From JBMNNU01 sp050942695 (GTDB lineage: Bacteria; Chloroflexota; UBA6077): a stretch of DNA of 5,504 nt. The notes below the pieces were generated by a model. That model had not been told where the DNA came from, did no database searches, and saw only the letters and a list, made by a program, of their open reading frames with translations. Position numbers and translations under genes: made by a program. Below are positions 5,104 to 5,504 of the stretch, one piece after another (position 1 is the stretch's first letter; every line of letters begins with the position of its first letter). The stretch covers positions 1 to 5,504 of the forward strand of contig JBMNNU010000221.1 of assembly GCA_050942695.1 (NCBI GenBank), given 5' to 3'.

Positions 5104-5504
5104 ATGGAAGACACCGGAAAACGCTTCAATCCTGCTCAGCTCTCCGCATTTTGCGTGGCAGTGCTGGAAAAAGCGGAGGTCCCGAAGGAACACGCGCAGA
5201 TGGTAGCCGACAACCTGCTATCATCCAACCTGCGCGGCGTCGATACCCACGGGGTCACCCGCCTGCCCATCTACGTCGAGAGGGTCCGCCAAGGATTGAT
5301 CAACGGCAAAGCCGCCGGAGCCATCATCTCCGAGTCGGAGACCACTGCCGCTTTTGATGGCCAGAACGGCCTCGGGCAGGTGGTTGGTACCTACGGCATG
5401 AGGAAAGCCTTGGAGAAAGCCGAGTCTATGGGCGTCGGCATGGTCACGGTGAATAACTCCAACCACTACGGAACAGCCGCTTTCTATGCAATGATGGCAT
5501 TGGA
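5104..5504 (+). CDS. Ldh-family (malate/L-lactate dehydrogenase-like) NAD(P)-dependent oxidoreductase, N-terminal part (cut by window edge)
   Basis: The frame opens at ATG 5104 and is still open at the window end, giving 133 complete codons of a family usually about 340-360 residues long. TTGGAGG (5089-5095) lies eight bases before the ATG and fixes the start. The protein matches the PF02615 family (malate/L-lactate, ureidoglycolate and related dehydrogenases, and cyclic-imine reductases of the DpkA type), which has its own non-Rossmann fold. Visible marks are R-G-V-D-T-H-G-V (44-51) with the conserved His49, R-L-P-x-Y (53-57), an F-D-G-x-N-G-L-G-Q segment (84-92) and V-N-N-S-N-H-Y-G (116-123) with His121. 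No signal peptide is present, so it acts in the cytosol. It follows its own promoter, separate from the RidA transcript. Which substrate it uses (2-hydroxyacid, ureidoglycolate or cyclic imine) cannot be decided from this half. Confidence 0.93.
   Translation, partial: MEDTGKRFNPAQLSAFCVAVLEKAEVPKEHAQMVADNLLSSNLRGVDTHGVTRLPIYVERVRQGLINGKAAGAIISESETTAAFDGQNGLGQVVGTYGMRKALEKAESMGVGMVTVNNSNHYGTAAFYAMMAL

Noticed and set aside
4910..5206. A 98-codon plus-strand open frame before and into the dehydrogenase gene
   Set aside because: Its second part overlaps the start of the dehydrogenase gene in another frame, its ATG lacks a ribosome site, and it crosses the proposed promoter.

Overview
The window looks like bacterial chromosome, most likely from a member of the Chloroflexota. 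This is an inference from style, not a database match. The pointers are a lipoprotein with a long Ala/Pro/Thr-rich linker after its lipidation cysteine, a soluble GAF-PAS-PAS histidine kinase, an orphan tripartite-tricarboxylate-type binding protein, and mid-to-high GC. There are five protein-coding genes, two of them cut by the window edges. I see no rRNA, tRNA, insertion sequence, CRISPR array or phage gene.

Left side, minus strand (1-2667). A 698-residue cytosolic sensor histidine kinase (571-2667) reads leftwards. After a 255-base gap comes the first 105 codons of a YfhO-like polytopic membrane protein (1-315), which leaves the window at the left edge. A perfect TATAAT lies ahead of the membrane-protein gene, but without a recognisable -35 box.

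Divergent intergenic region (2668-3136). It separates the kinase from the plus-strand genes. It holds a good plus-strand promoter (TTGACA, then an extended -10), a weaker minus-strand promoter candidate, and two tandem perfect hairpins just ahead of the Shine-Dalgarno of the next gene.

Right side, plus strand (3137-5504). First is a TctC/Bug-family substrate-binding lipoprotein (3137-4243). After 127 bases comes a RidA-family protein (4371-4766) in which the usual substrate-anchoring arginine is a serine. A strong intrinsic terminator (4776-4808) closes this pair. A separate promoter (4982-5011) then drives a malate/L-lactate dehydrogenase (Ldh/PF02615-family) gene that starts at 5104 and runs off the right edge.

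How they may work together. The plus-strand genes look like part of a small-molecule catabolic locus: a receptor for a carboxylate-type solute, an accessory RidA-fold protein, and an NAD(P)H-dependent 2-hydroxyacid or cyclic-imine oxidoreductase. The TctA/TctB membrane partners of the receptor are not in the window. No response regulator for the kinase is visible either. I found no clearly new biological system. The points most worth checking are the arginine-less RidA protein, the tandem hairpin leader and the dyad-rich promoter of the dehydrogenase gene.
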